Shown here one piece after another: positions 13,401-25,679 of a DNA stretch of 64,000 bases. Under the pieces are notes generated by a model. That model was not told the origin of the DNA, did not search any database, and was given only the letters and a program-made list of their open reading frames with translations. Every line of letters starts with the position of its first letter. Within the stretch, counting starts at the first letter, position 1. The position numbers were made by a program, and so were the translations under genes. This DNA comes from Limnoperna fortunei (taxonomy: Eukaryota; Mollusca; Bivalvia; Mytilida; Modiolidae), in the NCBI GenBank assembly GCA_944474755.1, contig OX104117.1, forward strand, positions 81,196,926 through 81,260,925, written 5' to 3'.

Positions 13401-16400
13401 GAAATGTAAACACAATCAACGGTAAGTTGACAATTGAAAAGTTGAAGTCTTGTCATGAAGCCTAGTTTGTAAATTTTCTTAGTCTGATTCAAGAGAGTCT
13501 AAATAAGAGGCCGATTTATGTGTATTGGTAGTAACTTTAATTTTAAGGCTTCTAGAGTCTACTAGTCTGCTGTTATTTTTCTGCGATTCTGGTTTTGGAG
13601 GTTTAAATCAGCTACACAATTCTCAGCATAGTAAACAATAATACAACTTTTTTATTACTAATTTTTATAATTAGGTTTTTAAACCTCTTTTATTTTAGTT
13701 TCAGATTGCACTGTTCAAACAGTTTTGAAAGTTGGAAATGCCTCTGGAATTAGCATGTTTGGTCTGTGGAAACAAACCGGGCTTAATTCTAACTATACCC
13801 AATACTACCGGAATGATTTAATTGACAGGATGGACAACACATGTATAAAAAATGTAAGATGTGCTTATTCTGTTTCTACATTTATGACCAATGAGTTATT
13901 TTCTAAACAACTGAAACTAGTCATGGTTTACACTCGTACATTCAATTTAAGGTATGTTATAACAATTATGAAAAAGTGATTGATTAACAATATGCAAGAC
14001 TCCTCGTATCTTCGACCCGTTTCAAACACTTGTAAAGTTTTTTCGGTAGTTATAGTAAGATTAAATGCGTGAATTTTATCATGCTATTTGCCAGAATTTG
14101 GATAAATCTAGGAAACTTGGTGACACAGCTTTTCAGAATTTGATTGCAATTCTGATATAACCGTGATATCTGATATCTTTTTATCATTTACTATCATAAT
14201 CATTTAGAAAGCATCAAATAGCCAGATCACTCGGTTTGTGCGTGTTATAATGTCACATCCTTAAATGGTTTTAAAATAAATTATTTGATACTCTCAGCAA
14301 TCAATATCATACAAGTCGAAAATAATTTAAAAGTTAGGTTTCCAGTTTAACCTGGTCGCGTTGAACAGAGGTTAGAATTTTAGCTTTTCTCTGAATTGGA
14401 GTTTTGACGCCACTTTTAGCAAATTTTCAGCTAAATAAGGTGGTATTTGTTTTTTTAATAAAAGGAAACCAGAGTAGCTAGAGAAAATTCCGTATTTTTG
14501 GCAGAAAAAGAAAATTTTAACGGTGCCAATGATAAATTAAGATTTTTTTTAATTTAGTTAAAACTGATTCTGCTCGCCATTTATTGAAAAAAAACCATCA
14601 AATAAACGTTAGCATTTTAATTGCATTGCATTTAATTTTTATATAATTTACAATAATTTCTTTTTTAGCTAGACATTTACTTTAGATCAAAGACTTCGTA
14701 CTTTTTAATCCGTTATACTACACCGTTTTCTGGATTTAGTCTGGAATCAATTATGTCTGCTAAACCATTCACAATAGACGACAATGGTGTCAATATAGCT
14801 GGTACTAACTATAGTGTTCTTATTAAGTAAGTAATATAATACCTGTTAAGCTCAATTAATTGAAAGTTCTTACCTAGAATGCACGAAAGAATTAATTTGT
14901 GTCAGTTTAAAAGACAGGTCTTTATTTATCCTACGTTTTATTGATATTGTAATATATGTAGAATATATTACGACGTCCAGAACGGATACAATATCACAGT
15001 TGAAGATAATGTTGTCGGAATTTGTTTTTAAATATTTTTGCTGATTAGTACATGTAGTATAGCCATGGTGAACTACTTTATCGAATGATTTTTGGAACAA
15101 CCTTTTTTCAACTTTTTTTTTACATACAGTCACTGCTTTACTCTTCGACCTTGTCGCAGTAGCAGTAGAGGACAACATTCGTTCTTGATGCTGACAGTGT
15201 GAAAAACATATGGATGCACGTATTCGTTTGTTTAGATATTTCGATATGTTGAACTTCAAATGGAAGTGTAGTGCTATTTAATTGTAGACATCTTCTGTCT
15301 GAAACCAAAAGACCAATCTGTCGGTACACCGGAACTTGGGGTTACTACTATAGGTCTTTTGAATGAAGTGATAATGTAAGTCATAAAAAATCAAGGTCTT
15401 TGACAAATCCAAGATGCATCTCATATCGTTGATAACATTTTATTTAGAACGGTTCTGCTTGCGTTTTCCATAATGAAGAATAATCTTGAGGCAATTCGTT
15501 ATACTGGTTCAGCTTGAAGTCAATTGTAGGGCAGGATTGCGCCTACATTCTAACTACTGAAAGTTGACGTACTTTTCTGTATTTTGTAAGTGTTATGTAT
15601 TCAGTTGAGCTTACCCTGATCGAAGCCTTCAGTTGAGCTTACCCTGATCTAAGCCTTCAGTTGAGCTTACCCTGATCGAAGCCTTCAGTTGAGCTTACCC
15701 TGATCGAAGCCTTCAGTTGAGCTTACCCTGATCGAAGCCTTCAGTTGAGCTTACCCTGATCGAAGCCTTCAGTTGAGCTTACCCTGATCGAAGCCTTCAG
15801 TTGAGCTTACCCTGATCAAAGCCTAACTCTTCGAAAACATGTGTGTCGTTTCCACAGTTGCCATACATGATTTTAATGAAGTGTGGTACTTCAACTTACA
15901 GCTGTTGTGTGCTGCTTTTAGGTACTTTCCCGTAAGGGATCGGGATTACGAAACTTTTCATGTACATCTGGCCTACCAAAAATGTGACAGTCAACGCTAG
16001 ACGTGAAACATTCGTTGTCTTCCGCAGTCATCTGCATATCTTGATTGCAATCCTCTCAATAGAATCTAATATCAAGTTTTAAACTTTTTACAAATCTCGT
16101 GCTAGTATAACTAGTAATACTAGCTATAAAGTAAAATTGAATTCTCCAAAGGCGTACTAAGTGTAACAAAGTGTAGTCTCCAAAGGCGTACTAAAGTGTA
16201 ACAAATTGGGTACTTTTGCCTGAAAGTATAGACGATGCTGCTAAAACAGTAATATCATTGAAAAAACAGTATTATATAAATTGTTAATTTAAGTTAAGTT
16301 ATTTATTCATATTCGTAATATGTTTTTGCGACATTAAATTGACAGTACATATAGAAATCGAAAATCAGTTTCTCTGTCACAATATCAAAAGGACAAAAAT

Positions 16401-19400
16401 AATGTCCGAATTGATAATTAAAGCATTCAAGTACAGGGAAAATGTAATAATGTAAGTTTACTTCGTCAGCTTCTGGCATTTTGAACAGTTGGTAATATGC
16501 AATGCGGAATTCTATAAATCATGAGACAATGTGTCTCAGGTAATCCATATTATTTGGTATGCTTCGAATAAAATATATTAATGTATGTAATATTAATGAA
16601 CATGTCCACTATTTGCGCAAATTTGTTCCTAAGATCTTTGCTTCTTCATTTTCATACTTCTTACACCCTCGTGTTAGATCAATAAAATGAAATTCACGTA
16701 TTGCCATCAATTAATTTAATTTTATGCAACATTGTACAGTTAATGTATATTGCAATGAACATAATCATGGGCAATTCTGGCAAATGTTTATAAAAATTCA
16801 CCTAGGTATTAATGCAGTGTGACGTACACTTTTTTGTCCTTTAATTTGTATCATATTACTTACTAAATGTAGCATGGATGGCTATGAATTCGCATTGCTT
16901 AACAGCGACCAGACGGAATTACATGCTGGAATATACTACCAGGCGCAAGATCCTGTATCGCCAATGTTTGGATTTAGTTCTGCAGGGATTAGTTATCAAA
17001 AAGGTATTATATCACAATAATGTATAAGAATAGCATAAATAGCATGCAACGTACAAAGACTCTTCAACTCACAACGCCATATACCATATACGTTTTGTCG
17101 AGCAAAGACTTATTAGTAGCACATAAGCAAACAATGTTGGAAGGCCATACAATTATCCAATCTAATTAAAATTCAATCTTTCAGAAGCTCCCCCCTTTGT
17201 GTTATTGTCGCTTCGAAGAGATAACAACATCCCAATACTGCACATTTCAGAATGCACTTCTGTATGGACGATTCAAAAATTGTTTTAATCATCCTTTAAT
17301 GTTGAGTAATCCCCTGTCATGAGATTACCTGTAATAGGATGATGTTAGATCTCACAGCAACAATAACAAAAAGGGGGGGGGGCTAGTGAAAGATTTAATT
17401 AGATTGCACAATTATAACGTTGGGAGTTTTAATTATCATTATACCAATAAAGAAACAATTCGTCAGCGCCATGCAACATACGACTGAACGTATATTTTTT
17501 GTTTTTACCTGTCATGGTCTACTAGTTGGATAGACAAATGAACAAATGAAGGGTCTTAGAGATTTTTGACTTTCCCATTTTGATTAGATTACATGCAATT
17601 GCTGTATATGTCAATGACATAACTCGGATACAATTTAACAATTGTAACTGTAAATGGATCAATTGTCATTTACATTAGAAGCAATCTTGTAGGGTGCATT
17701 TTATGTCTTTAGTCATGTTTAATTATAATTTATCATTTACTATAACATATGATTGAAAGTGATTGATCATACATTGAAATGTTGAAACTGCTGCTTTCTA
17801 CGTTGTGCATTCACTTGAATTAGAGACGACTTGAGTGATACAAAAATGCATATTAATAGTCGAAATAAAATGTTCAATCCAGTTTACTATAATACGTGCG
17901 TTAGGGAGAAACTTGTTAGATTTTAAGTTGTAGGTAAGACCACTCTTTCTTTTTCAGTTCAGATGTATGCATCATCAGTTACTAACTTTTCTTCCGAATA
18001 TACAATAAGCCCAGGGTAATGTATTAGTGCTCTTTCATGTTACATGTACCTTTTAAATTGTCTATTTTGTTCAAATACTTAATGTTAGATTAAATCAAAT
18101 AATCATTTGACACAAATTTGTACAGCTCACAACTAGATTTCAATAACTTACAATGTACCTGCGACTTGTATGCGTAATCGTAAGAAGCTGATTAGATGTA
18201 TAGTTTAACTTAGCAAACAAAGATACATTATATAAATTTGGAATAAATGTAGAATTGTTACGTTTTTCAAACATAGTTTTAGATGTGTTTGCTTGTTTTA
18301 ATGTGATGTTAGCTATTTTTACCTATACCATGTCGTCCATGTTTTACATTAACGATTTGGCCATCAAGGCCCCGCGTTTTGTAATATCAATCAACATAAG
18401 ATGTGATTATACATATTGTTTGTTTTAAAACTGTATTTATGACACGTGTCATACTCAGAAAAACTATAAACTAGATTTTAAGACAGATGTGATGACTTTA
18501 ACTTTCAATGATCAACTTGCCGTTGACTGATCTCAACATTCCAATAGCACATTCCAGTTTAATTCTATACTATGTAATATTCGTAAAAAATTTGAATTCT
18601 AAGGTTTTAAGCATGTTTATTGCCTCTAGGAAAACTATTCCACGATAAGACTATAATTCTATATTATTCTACTGCATTATTATTATTTTGCAGATAATTT
18701 TAGTTATAATATAGTTTTCCAGATAATTATTAAAAAAACTATGTTAACAAGTTTTTATCTTATAGTTGGACAGCGATTGAAATTTTAGGGCCCCCAAATG
18801 TTTACCCTAGCTATGGTTACTTACAGAAAACATGGGCTGCCAATTGTTGTTCTAACAAAGAGTTTATTCAGGTATAAATATGTTATTAATAGACACTTTC
18901 AAACGTACGTTTGCATAACATAATCAATTACACTTATCTCTTTTGGTTAAGTACAGGAACAGTTGCTTTATTTTATTAGATTATCAGTTAAATACAGTGT
19001 CTTAATATGGTCTTTGGTAACTGCCTTATTTCATACATACATCTGTATCAGCTTGTGGTAATTGTTGAATAACTTATAACAAATCCCATTCAAAATTTAC
19101 TGTCTTGGGCAATGCCAACTCTCGCTTGGTTTTGTTTTTGCTGTAAATCTGTAAAAAAGTTAAGCAACTCTTAAATAAATTTAAATTAATTATGTGTATC
19201 TAAAGCATTCATCAAATAAAAAACAAAATCGTTTCTTATTTTATTCAAGGTTGCCTTCAGCACATCAATTTACATTGAAGTAGTAAATATTTTTGAAACA
19301 GCAAATGCGGGTGGAGTGAAAAGGGTCAGTGGCAAAATGCCCAATGGAACATGGTATATTATGTGGGAGACATCTACGGTCACTGTTATTAAAAACAGCA

Positions 19401-22400
19401 GAATATTTTCGCCGCCATTTACAGTATGTTATCAACATATTTACAGCATACGTGGGTTTTAATTATGATATATTAATTATACTGTTATACTACAAAAATA
19501 GCTAAGAAACCCGACCTAACATCAAAAGGCAAAAGATCAATGACAGATACAAATCCGGATATAGACAAACATAAACAGCTCAACACAAAACCCAAAAATA
19601 CTCCTGAACCAAATAAAAACCATGGGTGCATGCAGGTTGACAGATTGATTCCCATCATAAAAAATCAAATCTGGTGACGACCAAAGAACGTCTTGAGAGA
19701 TAAAATCAACATAGATACAACAAACCCATGCTGAGTAGTTTAGTTGTCAAAACACCAGTGATCGGTCTGGAAAATCTTTATACAGATTGCAGGATCGAGA
19801 ATAACGTAAAAGTTGTAAAATTTCCCATCATACGAATCTTCGTAATTTAGTGGGGGCATAATGCAATTAGATAGGCATATAAAATGATGCTTGTAAAATA
19901 AATAGAGCATTTAAAATACACACAACAGCCGTAAAGCTATCTTCTGTTTTATAAGTCACAACAAATCAACAAGACGAGCGAAATGCACAGTTTTGCCACG
20001 ATCTCAATGTTTCAGCACTGCAATTTCCATTCAACTGAAAAATCCATGAAACATTTTGTTTTTCTTGTTTGTATTAAAGAAATGTCTAGCTTGGTTTGCA
20101 TTGCATTTGGAAAGCTATGACGTTACAAATGACATTACACGTTATAAACAGCGGTACAATTAGTGAGAACAGTTAGTATGAGGAATTCACGAAAATATGG
20201 TTGGGTTTTTTCAATTGTTTAGGGTAATAGTCTTTTAACAAATATAATAAATAACCACAAATATCTGGTTTTTTTAGTGCCAATCATTCCCTCCGATTCC
20301 GACTGAATCTAAATTTGGAAGACCTATCATGATTAAACTAATATCTTCAGGAATTCATCGAATATGAATGAGGTTGACTCACGCACCAACTTTTCATAAG
20401 GCCGTTTATCTATATTTAAAATTACATTTTTTATACTTGTATGTGTCAACCTTATAATGATGGCATTATTAATCTGTCACATGATTACGATTCAGAAGAA
20501 CATATAACTTAAACCGTTTAGTTTAAAGTAACTGTTTCATTGTTTTTGTCTTTATCTACAGAAACTAACATTTCCTTGTAACGAACTTAAACTGGAAATA
20601 GATAATACTGTTGCCACAAAATGGGTGGAATTTGATGCCATACAAATATCTGGAATGCTATTAGGTAAGTTTATTTAAGCTTAAGACATAAATCATATAT
20701 ATTGAAAAACAAATTTAAGTTGCACTGATCAGTTAAGACCGTATGTGAATTAAATCATGCTAAGCACCTGCGGTGGCATTAAACCTTTTGCCAACTTCAT
20801 TGACCCCAACATTGTGCCATAATTTCGTTATAATTGACTTTTGAAGCCAACTTAGGAATTATAATAAAATTTTTAATCAGCGACATTACTTGTGTGCGTA
20901 AGTCGTATTTGCGGTCTTTAAGTTAACCCAAATTATCACGTGCAACTGACCGACGCCTTCCTCTTGCATCGTTGCACGTGTTGACCCGAAGATGCCACAG
21001 TTGATCAACAACCACTATCCGGAGTCTAAGTTCAATAATCCTATATTTATAATATAAACATGTTTTTATGTACTCAACTGCTAAATTTTTCGAGGGAGAA
21101 ATTTCCAAACTATGATTGTCGTTGCCTTTTTTTAAGAGGAGTTTATTATGGTGATAATATGTTTTTCCCTTCTGGCTTAAATTCCAAATTTTAAAAGGAG
21201 GGCAATTCCAACAGTTATTGGCTAAATTAAAGATTTAAGAAAATTCTAAAATGATATTTTTGTCTTTTTTAAGAAGCCACGTTGATGGGTCTTACGCGAA
21301 AACATATAATTAACATAAATAATTATTTTTCTGCAGATATTACCTCTGATAAAACATCGTCATATCTGGAGATCATTGCTGATGTATACGGTAAGACAAA
21401 CGGAACGATGGATGTTAATTCTATTGATATTGTTATGAATGATTTCTTAATAATACCCCTTTTAAACTGCACTAAGTGTACTCCTCAAGTTTATATAAAT
21501 CACATTATTAATCACATTAAATCTTATTTTTAAATAATATCAATGTTCATTGAATTCCAAACTGAGTTACATACAGAGTTCAGAGTTACATACTGCAAAT
21601 GAGGCGATTAAGCCCCATCAAAATGTGTCATAAGTAGATTCTGCCAAGGAAAAGAGATTAATCATTGATTGGTTTAAAACAAAATAAATGTACATATATA
21701 TAGGTCTGAACATAAATACGTTTACTGAATCTGTAATATCATTAAAGTAATGGATATAAAATTTTTAGGAATGCTTTTAAATTGTCATCAAATGACGGTT
21801 TTTTTTAAATTTATCAGTGATAAAGGCCTGTAACTTTTATTTTTCTGCGTTATAATAATGTATTAGGATTTGCGGTGTTTGACTGGAGTGCAGAAGTCTA
21901 AGGCCTGTGGGGTCCAACCGACATACAAATTGGCACTTCGTTGAACGCTTGTGTTTTCAAGAATATTCCAGTACACATACGAGAAAAGAGGAAACTGTGC
22001 AAAGCTATGTTGTAACGAGAACGCCTAAAATTACATACTTTACAATATACACTTAATTCAGTCACAATTTGTATTAACTATTCGGTCAACAAATGTTTAA
22101 ATGTTTCATTTGTTTATGTTTGTAGATGGCGCGACCTGTATTGCAGAAACAACAACATCAGGAAGTACAACGATTTCACAAAGTACAAAACCATCAGGAA
22201 GTTCAACATTACAAAGTACAGCATCATTACAAAGTGCAACGATATCACAAAGTACACATGATCAAGGTAAAACTATATTTTTCTTTTATATAATGTGCTA
22301 TTGTTCTTCATAGGATTCTAAATATTATGAACTGTATCTTGCCTCCCTATACTGAATACCAAAATGGCCTTATATAAAAGCAGCTTATATATTGGGGTCA

Positions 22401-25354
22401 GCCAAATGCTCTCCAACAACTTTTAAACAGGTAATGAGCATTCGATAAAACAAGGTCAGCTGGTATTTGTTGATTTGCAGGAATTTTAATGACCGTTTCA
22501 ACTTCCGTTAGCACTCTCCATTAACAAGCAACTGAATTATTGTTAATTTGCATTTATTAGGTACAATGAAAATCTAGCCTTTAAAAGTACTGTGACAATT
22601 TGAGGTTATGCAACCCTAGTCATTTGCCTTATTTGCCACTGTTTTAAAACTGTATAAACATACAATTTGAGTCTCTTTTAATGTAGTTAAACAAGAGAAA
22701 TACCTCTTAATTTGTTTTGCCTTAAAATTCAAAAGAAAGAATTCTCTTTCATACATTTTAAAAACATTTTTTCAAAACAAATATAATAAATGAAGAATAA
22801 AAAATAAGAAATAATATATGCATGTACCTGTTATTATAATTATATAGTTTATTGAAACAAGGTTCATACAATTACATTCAGATCAATTCATAGATGTATA
22901 CATTAATTAAACAAAGTCCGATAAAATGCAGTTCTCCCAAATTTCAATGAGATGGGTTTTTGCTCTGACACTTGGAATACATCGCAGTAAAAACATCTCA
23001 TACTATTTGTCTTGATGTAGCTGCAGATCTTACTTAATGCCTCGCTTCTCTGATTCCAAAAAATAAACATTTTGAAACGGATATTTTACCAATTTTTATC
23101 CAACATTTATCTAAATAAGTTTGAAGTTAAGAATATGCAGTCTATTCCGCTTCAAACATTGACCTTCATGGACATAAGCTGACCTTAACTTTGTGAAATT
23201 CTTTTTTTTTGTAGCAACATTTTGGCAGCAGCTGCCTGTAGAGCTTATGTATCTCACAACGAAAGTATAATGTTCAATTGTGAAATTCCCACTCACATGT
23301 TACAAGCACCCGCATCTGGTGCTATACGATACAGAAGAAGGCGGTGGCTGTTATCTTTGATTTCTGAAAAAAAATATAACGTTGTAACATGAATCAAGTT
23401 TTTTCTTTCATCTATTTTAAGAATAAACGTCAACGTTATATATGCTCTAAATTGAAACACTTCGATAATATTGCATGAAATGTCATGTGTGCTTGCTAAA
23501 CTCAAGGGAAAAGCAGCCATGCAATAACCAGCTACTATTAAAACCAATAATACATAATTTTGATTTTCACTGCAAAACTATAGCATCAGCCTTTTTTTAT
23601 TGGTTGAATATGGTCGCACCATAATAAGCAACAAGGTTTTATTGGGCGTAACCAGGGGCATATTAATGTTAAAAGTCACTTTATCACACTTCACGTTCGA
23701 AAGTGTATTTGTCTAACTCGGACTGTGTTATAAATATAACTGCTATAAATATCGTATACCAGAAATTACATTTGACATATTCTGCTAAAACCTGCATCAC
23801 TTTTACGATACAAACTCGTAAGTTACCTGTAATTGTTAAATAAAGAAACCAAAGGGTCTGGAATGATGAAAGTTTTTATTTGTACCACGGTCTCAGATTT
23901 CTAATATATAAAGTTTAAACATATGATTTGCTGGTTGACATGCCATGCCGGCTAACAATTTTGCTTTTCGTAGATTTAGAAGTATAGATGATGATATTGT
24001 AAATAATTACTCCGGTGAAACACTGAGTCCAACTGTTATTAGACAACGTTCTTGGCATCAATTGCACAATCGATGCTTCGCATGTTAACGGGTATTATTT
24101 CTGGTTTATAACAAAAAATAGCAATTGCTGCCGGTAAAACTACTAATACATTGTTGCTATCTCCTTGGTGGTTAAAGTTGTCAATGTAACTGGTTTCTTT
24201 CTACTTCTTTAAGTGCCTGAAGTTGCTGTAGATGGAAGTATATCTGTGATATCCGGTAATACAAGCACTATAGTAATAACGTGTACAATAGTATCAAACG
24301 TTCCAGTAACAGCAGTTAGATGGACAAAAAACGGTAATGATTTGTCGGTTGTTGGAAACCCAAGATATAGTAGAGTTGTTAATGGCACACACAATTTAAC
24401 AATAAACAGTGCAGATCTTACTGATTCTGGATATTACATGTGCTATGCTAGCAATGTCTTGGGTGAAGGACACAGTGAAAATATAAGCTTAATAGGTGAG
24501 CCAATTATTGTAGTTAGGAAAGGGTACATAAATCCGCGAAAATTAAAATAAGGCTAGTAAAATTGCAACCTTCTAAGAGGTAACAGTTCTGTTCGTCTTT
24601 ATAAAAATGTTACTTCATTTAAGATTTATAACGATAAAAAGAGATAAACGTGTTTGGAGGTCATTTTATCTGAACGAAATTACACAAATCAAATCAAACT
24701 AAAATCCGGAAGACTAAATAAGCAACGCAGATCACATCAAAATCTTTATCTTTTCTAAGGATTTTTTAGAAAGACGACACACATCAACTGATATTGGCTA
24801 CATTAATGAAAGTGTTATTTATGTCAATAAGGCATTCTGGTCTAGTAAACATATGCTGTAAAAAGTTATTAAGGTATGCGAAGGTTCTGAAAATTAACAA
24901 AAGTGTGATATCGCATGGTTAAAATAATAGACACTTGTAATTGGTATTTCTAATTATTAAATGTTAATTAGGAATTCGTTTATAAAATTATTTTCTTCGA
25001 ATAATTATTATAATTTCAGTGCAACAGCCTTCTGGATGTTTTTGTGACTGCCAACCGCGACCTGAATACTTTGAGAACCATACAACCGCGGAGTGGAAAC
25101 AAATTTTAGCCCCTGTAATTGTTGAATTAAAAAAAAATTTAACAGTTGACAAAACTGGTTTATCTAAAACAATCGGAAAACGGACATGTGCTTATGACAG
25201 ACGGTCCTCATCAAAGTCTATAGGAGTGATTGGCGTCCTGATAATGAGCGTATTGTGTTGTGCCATCGTATTAGTAGATCTATCACCACTACTATTACCA
25301 CTACTTAGACATATCAGAAATGCCAAAAAGGAAAAAGAGGATAAAGAACAATAA
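9910..25354 (+). CDS. Membrane receptor: FBXL4-like discoidin + Ig + TM (12 exons)
   Basis: Exons: 9910-9961, 13705-13853, 14669-14826, 16873-17003, 17958-18015, 18766-18871, 19250-19423, 20562-20664, 21337-21390, 22126-22266, 24214-24495, 25020-25354. Every intron starts GT and ends AG. All eleven junction phases agree, giving one 1743-nt frame (580 aa). Residues 1-17 are a hydrophobic signal peptide. Residues 18-182 are an N-terminal region that I do not recognise, with several N-glycosylation sites. Residues 183-312 resemble the discoidin-like domain of FBXL4. Residues 329-375 are a Ser/Thr/Gln-rich linker, 376-469 an I-set Ig domain, 470-530 a Cys-rich stalk, and about 537-565 a TM segment followed by a Lys/Glu-rich tail. 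The order predicts a type I surface receptor. Its ligand and pathway are unknown. The least certain part is exon 1, which is joined across a 3.7-kb intron. Confidence 0.8.
10129..10516. mobile_element. Foldback element with 68-bp perfect inverted repeats
   Basis: Arms 10129-10196 and 10449-10516 are exact reverse complements over 68 bp. Each arm is itself a hairpin, with CACGTTTCTCCAACAT facing ATGTTGGAGAAACGTG across a short loop. The 252-bp interior includes a TA microsatellite. There is no clear target-site duplication at the ends. It lies in receptor intron 1. A non-autonomous DNA element, or a local inverted duplication of a hairpin element, would both fit. Confidence 0.8.
10393..10448. 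repeat. (TA)n microsatellite
   Basis: About 28 uninterrupted TA dinucleotides immediately inside the right arm of the foldback element. Confidence 0.95.
10517..12930 (+). repeat. Receptor intron 1, duplicated at 60.5-64.0 kb
   Basis: Together with about 9815-10128, this stretch aligns in order with 60290-64000. Shared landmarks include the pair ACAATTTCAAGATTTGATTG (10624) and ACAATTTCAAAATTTGATTG (61122), CAGAATGGATA (10778, 61262), the block near 12120-12180 and near 61660-61720, and GATTCAGCGAAAATGTCTGA (12901) against the same motif near 63967. No coding exon was found here. Confidence 0.7.
10813..10876. repeat. 28-bp hairpin
   Basis: Arms 10813-10840 and 10849-10876 are reverse complements with a single mismatch, around an 8-base loop (CCGTCCAT). 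It lies in receptor intron 1. It does not look like a terminator or a tRNA; a foldback or MITE end is likely. Confidence 0.85.
13019..13287 (-). mobile_element. Full-length SINE with 13-bp target-site duplication
   Basis: A complete tRNA-derived SINE in reverse orientation within receptor intron 1. The tRNA-like head is at the right end (box A-like TGGCCGAGTGGTTAAGG and box B-like GATTCTCAC on the minus strand). It is followed by a central block containing GGGTACTCCGGCTTCCTCCC, a domain ending GCTGAAAGTGGC, and a CAAA-type tail. The 13-bp direct repeat CTTAGGTACAAGA at 13006-13018 and 13288-13300 brackets it exactly. The central block resembles the Meta-domain described for animal SINEs; that comparison is from memory. 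Confidence 0.95.
14398..14545 (-). mobile_element. Decayed SINE 3' half
   Basis: The motifs TTTTGACGCCACTTTTAGCA, TTTTCAGCTA, GGAAACCAGAGTA and GATAAATTAAGATT occur in the same order as the reverse-oriented SINE at 13019, but with many substitutions and no tRNA-like head. It sits in receptor intron 2. Confidence 0.65.
15599..15824 (+). repeat. 28-bp minisatellite, 8 units
   Basis: Eight head-to-tail units of 28 bp (for example 15626-15653) containing TTGAGCTTACCCTGATCG. They are nearly identical; the final unit has CAAAGCC in place of CGAAGCC. It lies in receptor intron 3. Confidence 0.95.
17150..17416. repeat. Inverted repeat in receptor intron 4
   Basis: Arms of about 60 bp at 17150-17212 and 17355-17416 are imperfect reverse complements. 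Matching landmarks are CAATCTAATTAAA with TTTAATTAGATTG, a CCCCCC run with a GGGGGGGGG run, and GTTATTGT with ACAATAAC. The spacer is about 140 bp. It is probably a foldback or MITE relic. Confidence 0.65.
18285..18376 (-). mobile_element. Internally deleted SINE relic
   Basis: Only the two ends of the reverse-oriented SINE remain: a tail block (GTTAGCTATTTTTACC, CATGTCGTCCATGTTTT) and the head block (TTAACGATTTGGCCATCAAG, compared with TTAACCACTCGGCCACCGAG in intact copies). The middle, about 170 bp, is lost. It lies in receptor intron 5. Confidence 0.6.
18766..20664 (+). CDS. Receptor exons 6-8: FBXL4-like discoidin domain
   Basis: Exons 18766-18871, 19250-19423 and 20562-20664 encode residues about 183-310. 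Visible landmarks are GWTAIEILGPPNVYPSYGY, then VAFSTSIYIEVVNIFETANA, SRIFSPPFTKLTFPC and KWVEFDAIQISG. The order (YPSYG turn, hydrophobic strand plus an E-T-x-N-x-G turn, Pro-rich strand, final D-A-hydrophobic strand) matches what I recall of the discoidin (F5/8C)-like domain in the N-terminal half of FBXL4. No F-box or leucine-rich repeat follows, so this is an extracellular use of the fold. Phases at both introns are 0. Confidence 0.75.
19505..19640 (-). mobile_element. Retroelement 3' tail fragment
   Basis: The reverse complement resembles the tail downstream of the retroelement fragment at 26700-27290. Shared blocks are TCCGGATTTGTA followed by a CTGTC-type block, CTTTTG, and a TTTTGGGTTTTGTGTTG-like stretch. 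It sits in receptor intron 7. Confidence 0.5.
22126..22266 (+). CDS. Receptor exon 10: Ser/Thr/Gln-rich linker
   Basis: Exon in phase 1-1 encoding about 47 residues made of imperfect TISQST, SGSST and LQSTASLQSA units. The composition suggests an O-glycosylated, extended, mucin-like stalk between the discoidin and Ig domains. The repeat structure at DNA level (ACAAAGTACA motifs) makes length variation between alleles plausible. Because the exon is symmetric (1-1), it can be skipped without changing frame. Confidence 0.75.
24214..24495 (+). CDS. Receptor exon 11: I-set immunoglobulin domain
   Basis: One symmetric (phase 1-1) exon encodes the whole 94-residue domain, the usual gene structure for Ig domains. 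It shows the first cysteine in VITCTIV, the core tryptophan in VRWTKNG, an N-x-T site in NGTHNLTI, and the terminal DSGYYMCYASN motif with the second cysteine. The acceptor is TTCTTTAAG and the donor GTGAGC. Confidence 0.92.
25020..25354 (+). CDS. Receptor exon 12: Cys-rich stalk, TM helix, tail
   Basis: This encodes a C-x-C-x2-C cluster (GCFCDCQ), a charged stalk with WKQILAPVIVELKKNLTVDK, a single membrane segment (IGVIGVLIMSVLCCAIVLV) and a short Lys/Glu-rich cytoplasmic tail with no obvious signalling motif. As I recall it, this stalk-TM arrangement recurs at the C-terminus of many otherwise different mollusc surface proteins. It behaves like a transferable anchor exon. Confidence 0.85.
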
Positions 25355-25673
25355 ATTAGGGATTTAAAATTACTGTGTGTCTTTATATTGGCGTGGACAA
25401 AACTGTAAGGGTTTCAAAAATCCACTGGATGTCTTTGTGTTGACGAGGACTAAATTTATTGGGATTTATTACTATTTATTAACAATTATTTAATGGGTGT
25501 CTTTAGGTGGATCAACCTGAGTGGGATTTCGTACCACAGATTTATGCAATTTTACTTTCTTTGTTTTGTCCTTGACGAAACTGAGTGGGGTTTCTTATCT
25601 CAGATTAATCTATATATTACCATTAGAAAACAACCGTAATATTGTATTTCACTTTTAAAGTAAGTTTTTGAGA

Positions 25674-25679
25674 AATAAA
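25674..25679 (+). promoter_or_regulatory. Poly(A) signal of the receptor gene
   Basis: AATAAA lies 320 bp after the stop codon at 25352-25354. It is the first canonical hexamer found downstream. Confidence 0.55.

Noticed and set aside
13854..13979. Extension of the receptor exon 13705 to the open frame's stop at 13979
   Set aside because: A strong donor GTAAGA at 13854 gives the phase required by the next exon. A donor at 13952 would bring in a stop codon in the next exon.
14870..15329. Minus-strand open frames of 129 and 63 codons
   Set aside because: They overlap each other in different frames within receptor intron 3 and show no domain or splice support.
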